From Erwinia rhapontici (lineage in GTDB: Bacteria > Pseudomonadota > Gammaproteobacteria > Enterobacterales > Enterobacteriaceae): a DNA stretch of 64,000 bases. This document shows, one piece after another, positions 20,219-28,851 of this stretch. Location: positions 919,666-983,665 of the forward strand of contig NZ_VRKO01000016.1 in the NCBI RefSeq assembly GCF_012271765.1. The letters are read 5' to 3'. Each line of letters opens with the position of its first letter. Position 1 is the first letter of the stretch. Under the pieces are notes generated by a model, which was not told where the DNA came from, made no database searches, and saw only the letters and a list, made by a program, of their open reading frames with translations. A program made the position numbers and the translations under genes.

Positions 20219-20866
20219 TTACAGACTGGCGTGATGCGACGCCAGCCATAGCACGGTAGCCGCTACCCTGGAGCGTACATTCAGTTTGCGCGTGACGTTG
20301 CGCAGATGCACTTTGACCGTTTGATCTGAAATCTCCAGCTTCTCTGCCACCTCTTTATTGGAAAGACCCAAAGCCACCGCTTTCATCACATCCCGTTCAC
20401 GGATTGTCAGGTTGATGAACGGATCGGCCTTCCCGTTATTGTTGTGACGCAATGCCTCTAAAGGTGCACTGAAGGCGGTGCCACCTTTAGCGGCCAAAAT
20501 AATGTGATGCAGTAACGTTTCCGGTTCGCTGTCTTTCAGGAGATAACCATTGACGCCCGCCTCCAGCAGGGCGGAAATGTCGCGGCGATGGTCAGAGACG
20601 GTCAGCACGACGACGCGGGAAAGAATATTCTCGGCTCTCAGTGCATGCAGTGTTTCCAGCCCGGATAAGCCCTTCATATTCAGGTCTAACAGGATTAACG
20701 CCGGGTGCAGTTCCCGCGCGCTGATCAGTGCGTCTTCACCGTTGCTGGCTTCAGCCACGATGTCAAAATGGGGTTCCAGTGCCAGTAGCTGGCGAATGCC
20801 CTGGCGCATCAACGGGTGATCGTCGACAATCATCACACTGATTTTTTTGTGCTCTTCCATGATCAT
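20219..20866 (-). CDS. narP: NarP, nitrate/nitrite response regulator
   Basis: 215 residues. Receiver domain with Asp61 as the phosphoacceptor (LILLDLNMKG), then a LuxR-type helix-turn-helix with LSNKEVAEKLEISDQTVKVHLRN and KLNVRSRVAATV, closer to NarP than NarL. It should control nitrate- and nitrite-responsive genes under anaerobiosis. Its ATG overlaps the narQ stop codon (ATGA), so the pair is translationally coupled. In E. coli narP is far from narQ; here the cognate pair is adjacent. Confidence 0.9.
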   Translation of the reverse strand: MIMEEHKKISVMIVDDHPLMRQGIRQLLALEPHFDIVAEASNGEDALISARELHPALILLDLNMKGLSGLETLHALRAENILSRVVVLTVSDHRRDISALLEAGVNGYLLKDSEPETLLHHIILAAKGGTAFSAPLEALRHNNNGKADPFINLTIRERDVMKAVALGLSNKEVAEKLEISDQTVKVHLRNVTRKLNVRSRVAATVLWLASHHASL

Positions 20867-22548
20867 AATTCCTTTCCCGGTCCGCTTTCGGTGAGCGGTG
20901 TAAAATGCAATGACACGCAGGTGCCCCCGTTTGCACCACGCGTAATCGTTAACTCGCCGTTCAGCAGGGCAGCGCGTTCATGCATAATATTCAGGCCGTA
21001 ATGCCCCTCCGGCTCTTCGATTGTGGCCATACCCACGCCATTATCGCAGATGGTGAGGGTCACTCCTTCTGTGGGATGATTATCGCCGCTGACACAAATT
21101 TCCGTCCCATGAGCATGACGTACCGCATTGAGCAGGGCTTCACGTACGATCTGTAAAACATGAATATGTTGCTGTGCCGGAAGCTGGACATCCAACTGGC
21201 ACACCAGTGTGATGGCGGCCGTGCTTTGTGGGCGCAGCGGGGCGATCACCTGTTCCAGCGCCCGCGCCAGGCTGGCAGGCTCAATGCTCAGACGGAAAGT
21301 GGTTAACAACTCACGTAGCTGACGGTTAGCCGTGGATAGCGCCTGCTCAAACTCTTCCACGATAGCCCGTTCGCTTGCTGCATCAGCGTTGAGTGCGCGC
21401 TTTAACCTGACCAGTTGAATCCGTAAAAAGGTCAGGGATTGCGCCAGCGAGTCATGCAGTTCACGGGCAATCGCCGCCCGCTCTTGCAGCAGCAGCAGGC
21501 TTTGTACCTGCTGCTGGGCCTGCCACAGCTCCAGCGCATGGACCAGCAACGAAGCCACACTGTTCATTAGCGGCGACTCGTTTTGATCGGCCTGCCAGCG
21601 CAGTTCTCCGCAGATGGGCTGCTGCGGGGGCCGGCGTAACGGCAGCATTTGCCACTGTCTGTCGGCCAGAATGTGACCGACAGACAGTGAGCCAAACTCG
21701 GGCGTAGACAAGGCAATGAAACTGAGCTTTTCATGGTCAGACACCAGCTGCAGCGTCTGCAAAAAAGCCTCCTGCCCTTTCACGCTATGGCTGAGCTGCT
21801 GCGAACAGGCATACAGCAGGCTGAGACGGCGGTTAGCGCGTGTTAAATCAGCGGTTTTTTCCTCAACGTTCAATGACATTGCCCGCCATGACTTTTCCAG
21901 CTCGCCTGACATACGGGTAAATGCCCGCGCCAGTACGCCAAGCTCATTGGGCAGGTGGGTACTGAGCGGGGGCAGATGAAAATCGGTCTGTTCGATCGCC
22001 TCGCTGGCGCTGACCAATTGCTGCAACGGCCCAACCACGCTCTGCCGTATACGGCGCAGAATGAGATACACCAGCAGCGCAATCGCCACAAATCCCAGCA
22101 GACAGGTCAGGGCAGCCAGGCGCACTTTGCGTTCCGCCCAGTGCTGCAACGCCAGCACGAACCGATCGATTTGCGCCACCTGATGGATCACCTGACCCGG
22201 GTTCCCGGCCATCTGAGAGGCGGGATGTTGCGCCGCCATCAGCAGTTCCCGATAGCGCTGACGCACGGTGGCAGGCACATAGAAACGATCCAGCGCCGTG
22301 AGGGCAGGTGAGTGTAAGGTGCGCTGATAGTCAGCCATATGCTGCGCATAAAGCGGAGAGTGGGCGGTGACGTCCCAGTTCAGTCGCCAGACCTGCATAC
22401 GCAGCGACCCCGCCAGATTGACCGCTTCCGCATCGCGCAGGCTGCCGGACAGCATTAATAGCGCCAGGCCGCTTGAGATAACGGAGAGCACGACTATCGC
22501 AAACAGGGCGCGGGCGAGGCTGGAGGTCAGTGAGCGTGTGAGGGGCAA
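20863..22548 (-). CDS. narQ: NarQ, nitrate/nitrite sensor histidine kinase
   Basis: 561 residues (E. coli 566). Two membrane segments (about 14-34 and 146-165) flank a periplasmic sensor with the nitrate-binding P-box (DAEAVNLAGSLRMQVWRL). HAMP, a GAF-like signalling region, a HisKA_3 box with the phosphorylated His365 in RELHDSLAQ and an HATPase_c domain (DNGVGM, GLNIM) follow. It phosphorylates NarP, encoded directly downstream with an ATGA overlap. The position next to acrD is the same as for E. coli narQ, which supports orthology. Confidence 0.93.
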   Translation of the reverse strand: MPLTRSLTSSLARALFAIVVLSVISSGLALLMLSGSLRDAEAVNLAGSLRMQVWRLNWDVTAHSPLYAQHMADYQRTLHSPALTALDRFYVPATVRQRYRELLMAAQHPASQMAGNPGQVIHQVAQIDRFVLALQHWAERKVRLAALTCLLGFVAIALLVYLILRRIRQSVVGPLQQLVSASEAIEQTDFHLPPLSTHLPNELGVLARAFTRMSGELEKSWRAMSLNVEEKTADLTRANRRLSLLYACSQQLSHSVKGQEAFLQTLQLVSDHEKLSFIALSTPEFGSLSVGHILADRQWQMLPLRRPPQQPICGELRWQADQNESPLMNSVASLLVHALELWQAQQQVQSLLLLQERAAIARELHDSLAQSLTFLRIQLVRLKRALNADAASERAIVEEFEQALSTANRQLRELLTTFRLSIEPASLARALEQVIAPLRPQSTAAITLVCQLDVQLPAQQHIHVLQIVREALLNAVRHAHGTEICVSGDNHPTEGVTLTICDNGVGMATIEEPEGHYGLNIMHERAALLNGELTITRGANGGTCVSLHFTPLTESGPGKEL

Positions 22549-22799
22549 AGTAATTATCCTTAATTTAATAAGGGTGATTATAACGTTATGCCATCGTTTA
22601 CAGAAGGGCTACGCCGGGCGTGTCATGGGCGGTTACATCCCCGGGGTTTTGACATACTCCTTTACGTTTCTTGGCGCGTAAACGCTCTACGTCAACAATG
22701 TTTTAATGCCTTTACTGAATGCTCACTCTGCTTTTCATTGAATCGGTAATAATCAATCCCGTCACTACATGATTAATTAACGCATTGAGGAGCATCATG

Positions 22800-23075
22800 A
22801 TGAACAAGTCTTTCCCCGCTTTGATTGTGGCGACCTTGCTCGCTGCGACCTCATTTTCAACCCTGGCGGCCACGCAGGTCGATGAAAGCCAGGCGACCAA
22901 CTTACAAAGCATTGGCACCGTTTCCATTTCAGGCGTCAGAGGCTCGCTGGATGATGCCACTCACCAGTTAGCGAAAAAAGCCGATGCGATGGGTGCCAGC
23001 AGTTATCGCGTGATTGGTGTTAATACTCCCGGCGATTCCAGCCAGTGGAGCGGTAACGCCGAGATTTATCGTTAA
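22800..23075 (+). CDS. YdgH/BhsA/McbA-like (DUF1471) secreted stress protein
   Basis: About 91 residues. GAGGAG precedes two adjacent ATG codons; the second (22800) has the better spacing. A signal peptide ends near TLAA, and the mature ~70-residue domain has the DUF1471 pattern (IGTVSISGVRGSLDDATHQLAKKADAMGASSYRVIG). These small periplasmic or outer-membrane proteins (BhsA, McbA, YahO, YhcN) respond to stress and affect biofilm formation. I cannot say which paralogue it is. It stands alone, divergent from narQ, and ends at a terminator. Confidence 0.85.
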   Translation: MNKSFPALIVATLLAATSFSTLAATQVDESQATNLQSIGTVSISGVRGSLDDATHQLAKKADAMGASSYRVIGVNTPGDSSQWSGNAEIYR

Positions 23076-23151
23076 GACCCGTTTTACCCCAGCCCAGTAA
23101 TCCCTGTGTAGTCCCCTGTATGTCCCTGTGTAGTTCTTAGTGTTTTCACTG

Positions 23152-23180
23152 ACCGACCGCAAATTGTGGTCGGTTTTTTT
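23152..23180 (+). terminator. Terminator after the DUF1471 gene
   Basis: ACCGACC / GGTCGGT stem with a 9-nt loop followed by seven T residues. Just upstream the phrase CCCTGTGTAGT occurs twice, with a variant between, a short local repeat of no clear role. Confidence 0.88.
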
Positions 23181-23258
23181 ATGCGCCATCCGACAAAAAT
23201 TACAAAAGCTCACGATTTCCAGCGTGGATTTTTTGCGTCAATTAATCAGAACGGTTAG

Positions 23259-23334
23259 GATGCATCGCCGCGATTTTCCTGCTTGTGTCATGAATAAAAC
23301 TACAGCAGACAGGCGGATCGACCAGCGATGCATC
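23259..23334 (+). promoter_or_regulatory. Inverted repeat in the ansP upstream region
   Basis: GATGCATCGC (23259-23268) and its exact complement GCGATGCATC (23325-23334) lie 56 bases apart, 92 bases before the ansP start. They could form the base of a leader hairpin or be two sites for a DNA-binding protein. The 350-base interval 23076-23426 otherwise holds only the terminator above and the presumed ansP promoter. Confidence 0.4.
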
Positions 23335-23426
23335 ATGCTACGCAATCGTTTGGTTGGCCTATAAGAATACAGGATGCCCGGGACAGGGTGCCGCATCACA
23401 TTGTGGACAGGACAACAGGATAGAAA

Positions 23427-24875
23427 ATGAACGCTGAAAAGAAATCTGGCGCTGAAAAACGCGCAGCAAAACGACGTTGGTTAAACTCTCATGATTCTGG
23501 CTACCATAAAGCGATGGACAATCGCCACGTTCAGATGATTGCCATCGGTGGTGCGATTGGTACCGGGCTGTTCCTGGGCGCCGGTTCCCGTCTGCAAGCC
23601 GCCGGGCCTGCACTGGCCATCGTCTATCTGGTCTGTGGTATATTCTCTTTCTTCATTCTGCGCGCGCTGGGGGAACTGGTATTACACCGCCCATCAAGCG
23701 GCAGTTTCGTTTCTTACTCCCGTGAATTCCTCGGTGAAAAAGCCTCTTATGTTGCGGGCTGGATGTATTTCGTCAACTGGGCAATGACCGGTATTGTCGA
23801 TATCACCGCCGTTGCACTGTATATGCACTACTGGGGCGCATTTGGTGATGTGCCACAGTGGGTGTTTGCCCTCGGTGCGTTAGCCATTGTGGGTACTATG
23901 AACATGATCGGCGTGAAGTGGTTTGCCGAGATGGAGTTCTGGTTTGCATTGATTAAAGTGCTGGCGATTGTGATCTTCCTGGTCGTCGGTGTGGTGTTCC
24001 TCGGCAGCGGTAAGCCGCTGGATGGTAACGCGACCGGTTTCCACCTGATCAGCGATAACGGCGGCTTCTTCCCGAATGGTCTGATGCCGGCACTGGTATT
24101 AGTACAGGGCGTGGTCTTTGCTTTCGCCTCCATTGAACTGGTGGGAACGGCGGCCGGGGAATGTAAAGACCCGAAAACCATGCTGCCAAAAGCGATCAAC
24201 AGCGTGATCTGGCGTATTGGTTTGTTCTACGTCGGTTCCGTGGTGCTGCTGGTACTGTTGCTGCCGTGGAATGCCTACCAGGCAGGGCAGAGCCCGTTTG
24301 TTACCTTCTTCTCTAAGCTGGGTGTGCCTTACGTGGGCAGCATCATGAATATCGTGGTGCTGAGTGCGGCACTGTCCAGTCTGAACTCGGGTCTCTATTC
24401 AACAGGGCGTATCTTGCGCTCAATGTCGATGGGCGGATCTGCACCGAAGTTCATGTCTAAAATGAGCGGCCAGCAGGTGCCTTATATGGGTATTCTGGTG
24501 ACCATCGGTGTTTACATCATTGGTGTTTACCTCAACTACGTGGTCCCTTCACGCGTCTTTGAAATCGTGCTGAACGTGGCCGCGCTGGGTATCCTCTCTT
24601 CCTGGGCCTTTATCGTGGTGTGTCAGATGCGTCTGCGCAAAGCGATCAAAGAAGGCAAGGCTGAAGATGTCAGCTTCAAGCTGCCGTGGGCGCCATTTAC
24701 CTCCTGGTTAACGCTGTTGTTCCTGTTCAGCGTGCTGGTGCTGATGGCGTTCGACTACCCGAACGGCACTTACACTATCGCTGCGATCCCACTGATTGCC
24801 GTGGTGTTGGTCCTTGGCTGGTTTGGCGCGCGTAAGCGTGTTCATGCTCTGGCTCAGGAAGAACAAAACCACTAA
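23427..24875 (+). CDS. ansP: AnsP, L-asparagine permease
   Basis: 482 residues, 12 membrane segments, amino acid transporter (AAT) family of the APC superfamily. The conserved first-helix signature IAIGGAIGTGLFLGAG and the stretch HRPSSGSFVSY are nearly as in E. coli AnsP, as is most of the protein; similarity to AroP, PheP or GabP is lower. It takes up L-asparagine by proton symport. The C-terminus is about 17 residues shorter than in E. coli. ansP is elsewhere in E. coli, so it is an insertion relative to that map. A tandem repeat array starts right after its stop codon. Confidence 0.9.
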   Translation: MNAEKKSGAEKRAAKRRWLNSHDSGYHKAMDNRHVQMIAIGGAIGTGLFLGAGSRLQAAGPALAIVYLVCGIFSFFILRALGELVLHRPSSGSFVSYSREFLGEKASYVAGWMYFVNWAMTGIVDITAVALYMHYWGAFGDVPQWVFALGALAIVGTMNMIGVKWFAEMEFWFALIKVLAIVIFLVVGVVFLGSGKPLDGNATGFHLISDNGGFFPNGLMPALVLVQGVVFAFASIELVGTAAGECKDPKTMLPKAINSVIWRIGLFYVGSVVLLVLLLPWNAYQAGQSPFVTFFSKLGVPYVGSIMNIVVLSAALSSLNSGLYSTGRILRSMSMGGSAPKFMSKMSGQQVPYMGILVTIGVYIIGVYLNYVVPSRVFEIVLNVAALGILSSWAFIVVCQMRLRKAIKEGKAEDVSFKLPWAPFTSWLTLLFLFSVLVLMAFDYPNGTYTIAAIPLIAVVLVLGWFGARKRVHALAQEEQNH

Positions 24876-24882
24876 TCTTAAC

Positions 24883-25188
24883 GGGCGCGGCATGCCACGC
24901 CCCTACAATCTCAACGCACGTCGGGGTCAGGTATACCACGGCCCCACAATCTCAACGCACGTAGGGGTCAGGCATACCACGGCCCCACAATCTCAACGCA
25001 CGTAGGGGTCAGGCATACCACGGCCCCACAATCTCAACGCACGTAGGGGTCAGGCATACCACGGCCCCACATCTCAACGCACGTAGGGGTCAGGCATGCC
25101 ACGGCCCCACAATCTCAACGCACTTAGGGGTCAGGCATGCCACGGCCCCACAATCTCAACGCACGTAGGGGTCAGGCATGCCTGACCC
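24883..25188. repeat. 41-bp tandem repeat array (seven units) with a degenerate palindrome
   Basis: A GGCATGCC-centred near-palindrome (24883-24903) is followed by seven head-to-tail units starting at 24905, 24946, 24987, 25028, 25069, 25109 and 25150. Six are 41 bp or cut short only at the end; the fifth has lost one base. Each contains CTCAACGCACGTAGGGG, then TCAGGCATRCCACGG and CCCC. Units 1-4 have CATACC and units 5-7 CATGCC, so the array shows internal lineage structure. The array fills the gap between ansP and nudK. No coding function is apparent. Confidence 0.95.
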
Positions 25189-25258
25189 GTTTCAGATAGT
25201 TTTCCAGGTTATTGCGATCTAAGATAGCAGGCTCCTTAAGCATCACCACGGGGCCTGT

Positions 25259-25840
25259 ATGTCAGCCAAGATCGACGTCATCAAGAATAAAGTTCTGTCC
25301 GAGAACTGGTTCGTTCTGCGTAATTTTACCTACGATCTCACCGCCAAAGATGGCACCACCCTGCGTCACAAACGCGAAGTTTACGATCGCGGTAATGGCG
25401 CGACCATCCTGTTGTATAACCGCGATAAAAACAGCGTGGTGCTGACGCGTCAGTTTCGTATTGCCACCTGGGTGAATGGCAATCCCAGCGGGATGCTGAT
25501 TGAGACCTGTGCGGGATTGCTGGACGATGATTCACCAGAAGACTGCATTCGTCGCGAAGCGATTGAAGAAACCGGTTATGTCGTGGGTGACGTGGAAAAG
25601 CTGTTCGAGTTGTATATGTCACCGGGCGGCGTCACCGAGATGGTGCATTTCTTTGCCGCTGAGTACAGCGATGCCCGGCGTGAAAACGCGGGTGGCGGGA
25701 TTGATGACGAAGATATTGATGTGCTGGAAGTCACCTTTCCAGAGGCCTGGGCCATGGTGAAAGATGGCCGCATTAAAGACGGGAAAACCGTTACCCTGTT
25801 GCAGCATGCGCTGCTGGTGGGCTGGCTGCATCTTATTTGA
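25259..25840 (+). CDS. nudK: NudK, GDP-mannose pyrophosphatase (Nudix hydrolase)
   Basis: 193 residues (E. coli NudK, 191). The Nudix box is intact (G…E…REAIEETG at about residues 86-107), and the family-specific blocks [18 protein letters not shown] and [11 protein letters not shown] are present. It hydrolyses GDP-mannose to GMP and mannose 1-phosphate as a homodimer. The ATG at 25259 aligns with E. coli although no strong ribosome site is visible. The gene is near tktB in E. coli too, but here about 8.5 kb of other genes intervene. Confidence 0.93.
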   Translation: MSAKIDVIKNKVLSENWFVLRNFTYDLTAKDGTTLRHKREVYDRGNGATILLYNRDKNSVVLTRQFRIATWVNGNPSGMLIETCAGLLDDDSPEDCIRREAIEETGYVVGDVEKLFELYMSPGGVTEMVHFFAAEYSDARRENAGGGIDDEDIDVLEVTFPEAWAMVKDGRIKDGKTVTLLQHALLVGWLHLI

Positions 25841-25982
25841 ATCTGCACGCTCTCCGACAACGGTGACTGTCCGATAAATCCGATTGAGACACTGGCAGGA
25901 TCTGCGCATGATGAATGCTGTACACGGATTGTCCGTGATGGTGTTTTTTTGCTGGATGACCTAACAGGGACCTCATCGATCA

Positions 25983-27077
25983 ATGTCTTACTGGACGAAA
26001 TGGTTATGGCTACTCTCGCTCTCTTGTGCGGCTTCTGTGCAGGCGCAGCCGTTACAGAAGACCTTTTCTGACTGGCAGATCACCTGCAATAACCTCAACA
26101 GCTGCGAAGTGCGCAGTATTCCGGGAAACAATGGCCTGGCAATGACGCTACAGCGGGATGCGGGCAGCGATGCCCCGGCACAGTTGCGCATGGATTACGG
26201 CAACCGTTTCAGCGGCAAGCTGCCCGGCGGCGCATTGCAGGATAACCTGTTACTGGACGGGCAGCGGTTAAAGCTCGACCTCAAACACTGGGAGGTTGAG
26301 CCGCACCATCTGCGCACCACCCACAGCATCTCAATTGATGAATTCCTCGCCCAGGTGATGGATGCAGATGCCATTCAACTGCTCTACCGCGCGGATGCGA
26401 TTATTTCTCTGCATGGCCTGAAAGCCGCGTTATTACTGATGGATGAAGTGCAGGGACGTATTAACAGCACCAGTGCCTGGATCCAGCGCGGTGACCGTGC
26501 GGCCAACAACGTCCCTCCTGCCCCGGTATTGCCGCAGGTCAGCGCACCGCCGCATGCACCTCAGGCGTTAACGCAGGAAGAGTCCACCGGGTTGATTGAT
26601 TTTGCGACCTGGCGGATTAACAACGACAGCTGCTCGCTCAACCCACTGCGGCGCGAAGTCAGCGTTTCACCGCTCAGTGATGAGAAGGCACTGCTGCTGG
26701 TCAGTTGTGAAATGGGGGCTTACAACATTATTGACCTGGCGTTTGAAGTCTCGCGCAGTCAGCCTTATGTGTCGAAAAGCATTACCCTGACGCTGCCGTT
26801 TTCTCCGCCGGAGCGCACGGATAATCAGCTGGAGCTGGTGAATGCCGATTTTGATGCAGCACGCGGTGAGCTGCTGACCTTCAGTAAAGATCGTGGCCTG
26901 GGCGACTGCGGTGTGGCCACGCGCTGGCAGTATAATGGCCGCCAGTTTGTGCTGGCAGAATATGCGCAGGAAAGTACCTGTGATGCCTGGCACAGCAGCG
27001 ACCAGTGGCCGATGCTGTATGAGAGTCAAAGCGTTCCGCCACAGCAGAACGCCTCGGTGGAGATGCAGCAGGAGTGA
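25983..27077 (+). CDS. Secreted DUF1176-family protein
   Basis: 364 residues. Signal peptide to about residue 21 (ASVQAQ), then a first domain with a cysteine pair (ITCNNLNSCEVR), a proline-rich linker (residues 175-200) and a second domain ending with paired cysteines (DCGVATRWQYNG… STCDAWHSS), which is the DUF1176 pattern. The even number of cysteines suggests disulfide bonds in the periplasm. The function of the family is unknown. The gene stands alone, about 140 bases after nudK. Confidence 0.8.
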   Translation: MSYWTKWLWLLSLSCAASVQAQPLQKTFSDWQITCNNLNSCEVRSIPGNNGLAMTLQRDAGSDAPAQLRMDYGNRFSGKLPGGALQDNLLLDGQRLKLDLKHWEVEPHHLRTTHSISIDEFLAQVMDADAIQLLYRADAIISLHGLKAALLLMDEVQGRINSTSAWIQRGDRAANNVPPAPVLPQVSAPPHAPQALTQEESTGLIDFATWRINNDSCSLNPLRREVSVSPLSDEKALLLVSCEMGAYNIIDLAFEVSRSQPYVSKSITLTLPFSPPERTDNQLELVNADFDAARGELLTFSKDRGLGDCGVATRWQYNGRQFVLAEYAQESTCDAWHSSDQWPMLYESQSVPPQQNASVEMQQE

Positions 27078-27251
27078 TGACACAAACGAACTCCCTGTGC
27101 GGCCATTACCTGGCACCATATGCTATCAAGTAATAAACGATGAGATGAACGACAACAATGCCCCCCACAATACACGCCACAAAGCGGATATCGTAATCGG
27201 TCAGAAAATTTTCAAACCGTGAGGGGCGGCGTTTCGTTCCCTTCATCGTCA

Positions 27252-28034
27252 CTAAAACGTGTAAGTGATAGCAGCCGTCGCGGTGGCTTCATTTCGACGG
27301 AACACAATCGGGCTGTCGGCGCCGTGGTCACTGAGCCAGGTATAGCCCGCCACCAGCGTGGTGCCCCACTGCGGGGTAAACTGGTGTCCCCATGTCAGAC
27401 TGTTTTGTACGCCATACAGCCCGCCGGGTGCAGCGTAGTGGCGGTAACCGCTGCGTGAACTCTGCTGCGCATTGACGCCGTAAAACGTATTCATATAGCG
27501 ACTGTCGCCAAACAGCGCGGCGGACTGAAAGGCGAGGGTATCGCTTTCATTTTGCAGCGGGATCAGCGTCACGGATGTCTGATACTGCACGCCCTGACTG
27601 TCGCTCAACGGCAGCGTTGCTTTGCCTTCCACGGAGAGCCACGGCGCAATCGTCCAGCCGACGGCCAGCGCCGTATTCAGCGCGGCGTCAATATTTCCCA
27701 TCCCTTTGAGTTTGTCAGACCCGTCGCGCCATGTGGCATTTTTATCCGAACGCCCCAGGCTGTAGCCCAGCGTATGCTCCAGATACAGCCCCGAGTCGGT
27801 CTGCAGGTCGTATCCCAACCCTTTTTGCGAGTCGAAAAACACCGCGCCATCGCGGGCCTGAATCACCGGCACAAACTGCCACTGGCGCTGGTCGGAACCG
27901 CTGTAACGCGGCGCACTGGTTGCCCCGATACCCAGAGTCAGGCTTTTCGGGTCCGGCTCGGCGGCGCGGGCGATAAGACTGATGTTCATGACGGCAAGAC
28001 AGCTAATGCACAGGGTAAATTTTCTGGTTATCAT
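27252..28034 (-). CDS. MipA/OmpV-family outer-membrane protein
   Basis: 260 residues with a signal peptide ending at ARA and alternating amphipathic strands up to a terminal aromatic residue (ITYTF), as expected for a beta-barrel. The family motif region ATSAPRYSGSDQRQWQFVPVIQA is clear. MipA was described as a scaffold for MltA in E. coli and OmpV as an outer-membrane protein in Vibrio; the precise role here is unknown. It is divergent from a two-component system across a 121-bp interval, so the response regulator at 28156 could control it. Confidence 0.85.
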   Translation of the reverse strand: MITRKFTLCISCLAVMNISLIARAAEPDPKSLTLGIGATSAPRYSGSDQRQWQFVPVIQARDGAVFFDSQKGLGYDLQTDSGLYLEHTLGYSLGRSDKNATWRDGSDKLKGMGNIDAALNTALAVGWTIAPWLSVEGKATLPLSDSQGVQYQTSVTLIPLQNESDTLAFQSAALFGDSRYMNTFYGVNAQQSSRSGYRHYAAPGGLYGVQNSLTWGHQFTPQWGTTLVAGYTWLSDHGADSPIVFRRNEATATAAITYTF

Positions 28035-28155
28035 CGTCGCTCCTCAGCACCGAATCATCACGGCTCATAAGTGGCCGCACATCTGATACCGAATGATGAA
28101 CAGGCAGTGTCAATTTACTGCCAGGGTTTTATGAAGAAACAGTCAAGGTGATGTC

Positions 28156-28851
28156 ATGCAGATGAAACGCGTACTGATTATTGAGGATGATGCGGATGCG
28201 GCTAACGTGCTGGAAGCCTATTTACGCCGGGAGAATTACCATGTCGCTATCGCCAGCGACGGAGTCACCGGGCTGGATTTGTCGCAGAGCTGGAAGCCGG
28301 ACCTGATCCTGCTTGATATCATGCTGCCAGGCATGAATGGCACAGAGGTGCTGGCCGCCGTGCGCCGTAAAGGGGATATTCCGGTGATCATGGTCTCCGC
28401 GATGGGGGATACGCCGGATAAAATTGGCGCACTGCGCTATGGGGCCGATGACTACGTGGTAAAACCGTATAACCCGGGTGAGGTCGTGGCGCGCGTTCAG
28501 GCGGTGCTGCGCCGTACATCAAACCTTACTCCGCGCAAAGAGATCCTGCGCTGGCAGGGGCTGGAGGTTGATGTTGAATCGCTCACCGCCGTTGTCAGAG
28601 ACGGGGCGGGTAAGGTGACGGGGCTGGAACTCACCCCGACCGAACTCTCATTGCTCACCACACTGATGCAGTCCCAGACCTATCCTTTTTCTCGTCAGCT
28701 GCTGCTGGAACGCTGTCTTCCCGAGAGCGAAGCGCTGGAGCGCGTGGTCGATACGCATATGTATAACCTGCGTAAAAAGCTGGAAAATGCGGGTATTGCG
28801 GATGTCCTGCATAACGTGCGCGGCGTGGGTTACCGGTTCAGACAGCCATGA
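28156..28851 (+). CDS. OmpR-family response regulator (AdeR/BaeR-like)
   Basis: 231 residues. Receiver domain with acidic pair near residues 11-12, phosphoacceptor Asp54 (LILLDIMLPGMNG) and Lys in VVKPYNPGE, followed by a winged-helix DNA-binding domain ending GVGYRFRQP. Overlaps the kinase gene by ATGA. Because the four genes downstream run kinase, adaptor, permease in the same direction, it most likely controls the efflux genes, as AdeR or BaeR do. Exact orthology is not assigned. Confidence 0.88.
   Translation: MQMKRVLIIEDDADAANVLEAYLRRENYHVAIASDGVTGLDLSQSWKPDLILLDIMLPGMNGTEVLAAVRRKGDIPVIMVSAMGDTPDKIGALRYGADDYVVKPYNPGEVVARVQAVLRRTSNLTPRKEILRWQGLEVDVESLTAVVRDGAGKVTGLELTPTELSLLTTLMQSQTYPFSRQLLLERCLPESEALERVVDTHMYNLRKKLENAGIADVLHNVRGVGYRFRQP

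Noticed and set aside
24905-25188. CRISPR array
   Set aside because: Units repeat over their full 41 bp with no variable spacers, and no cas genes are present.
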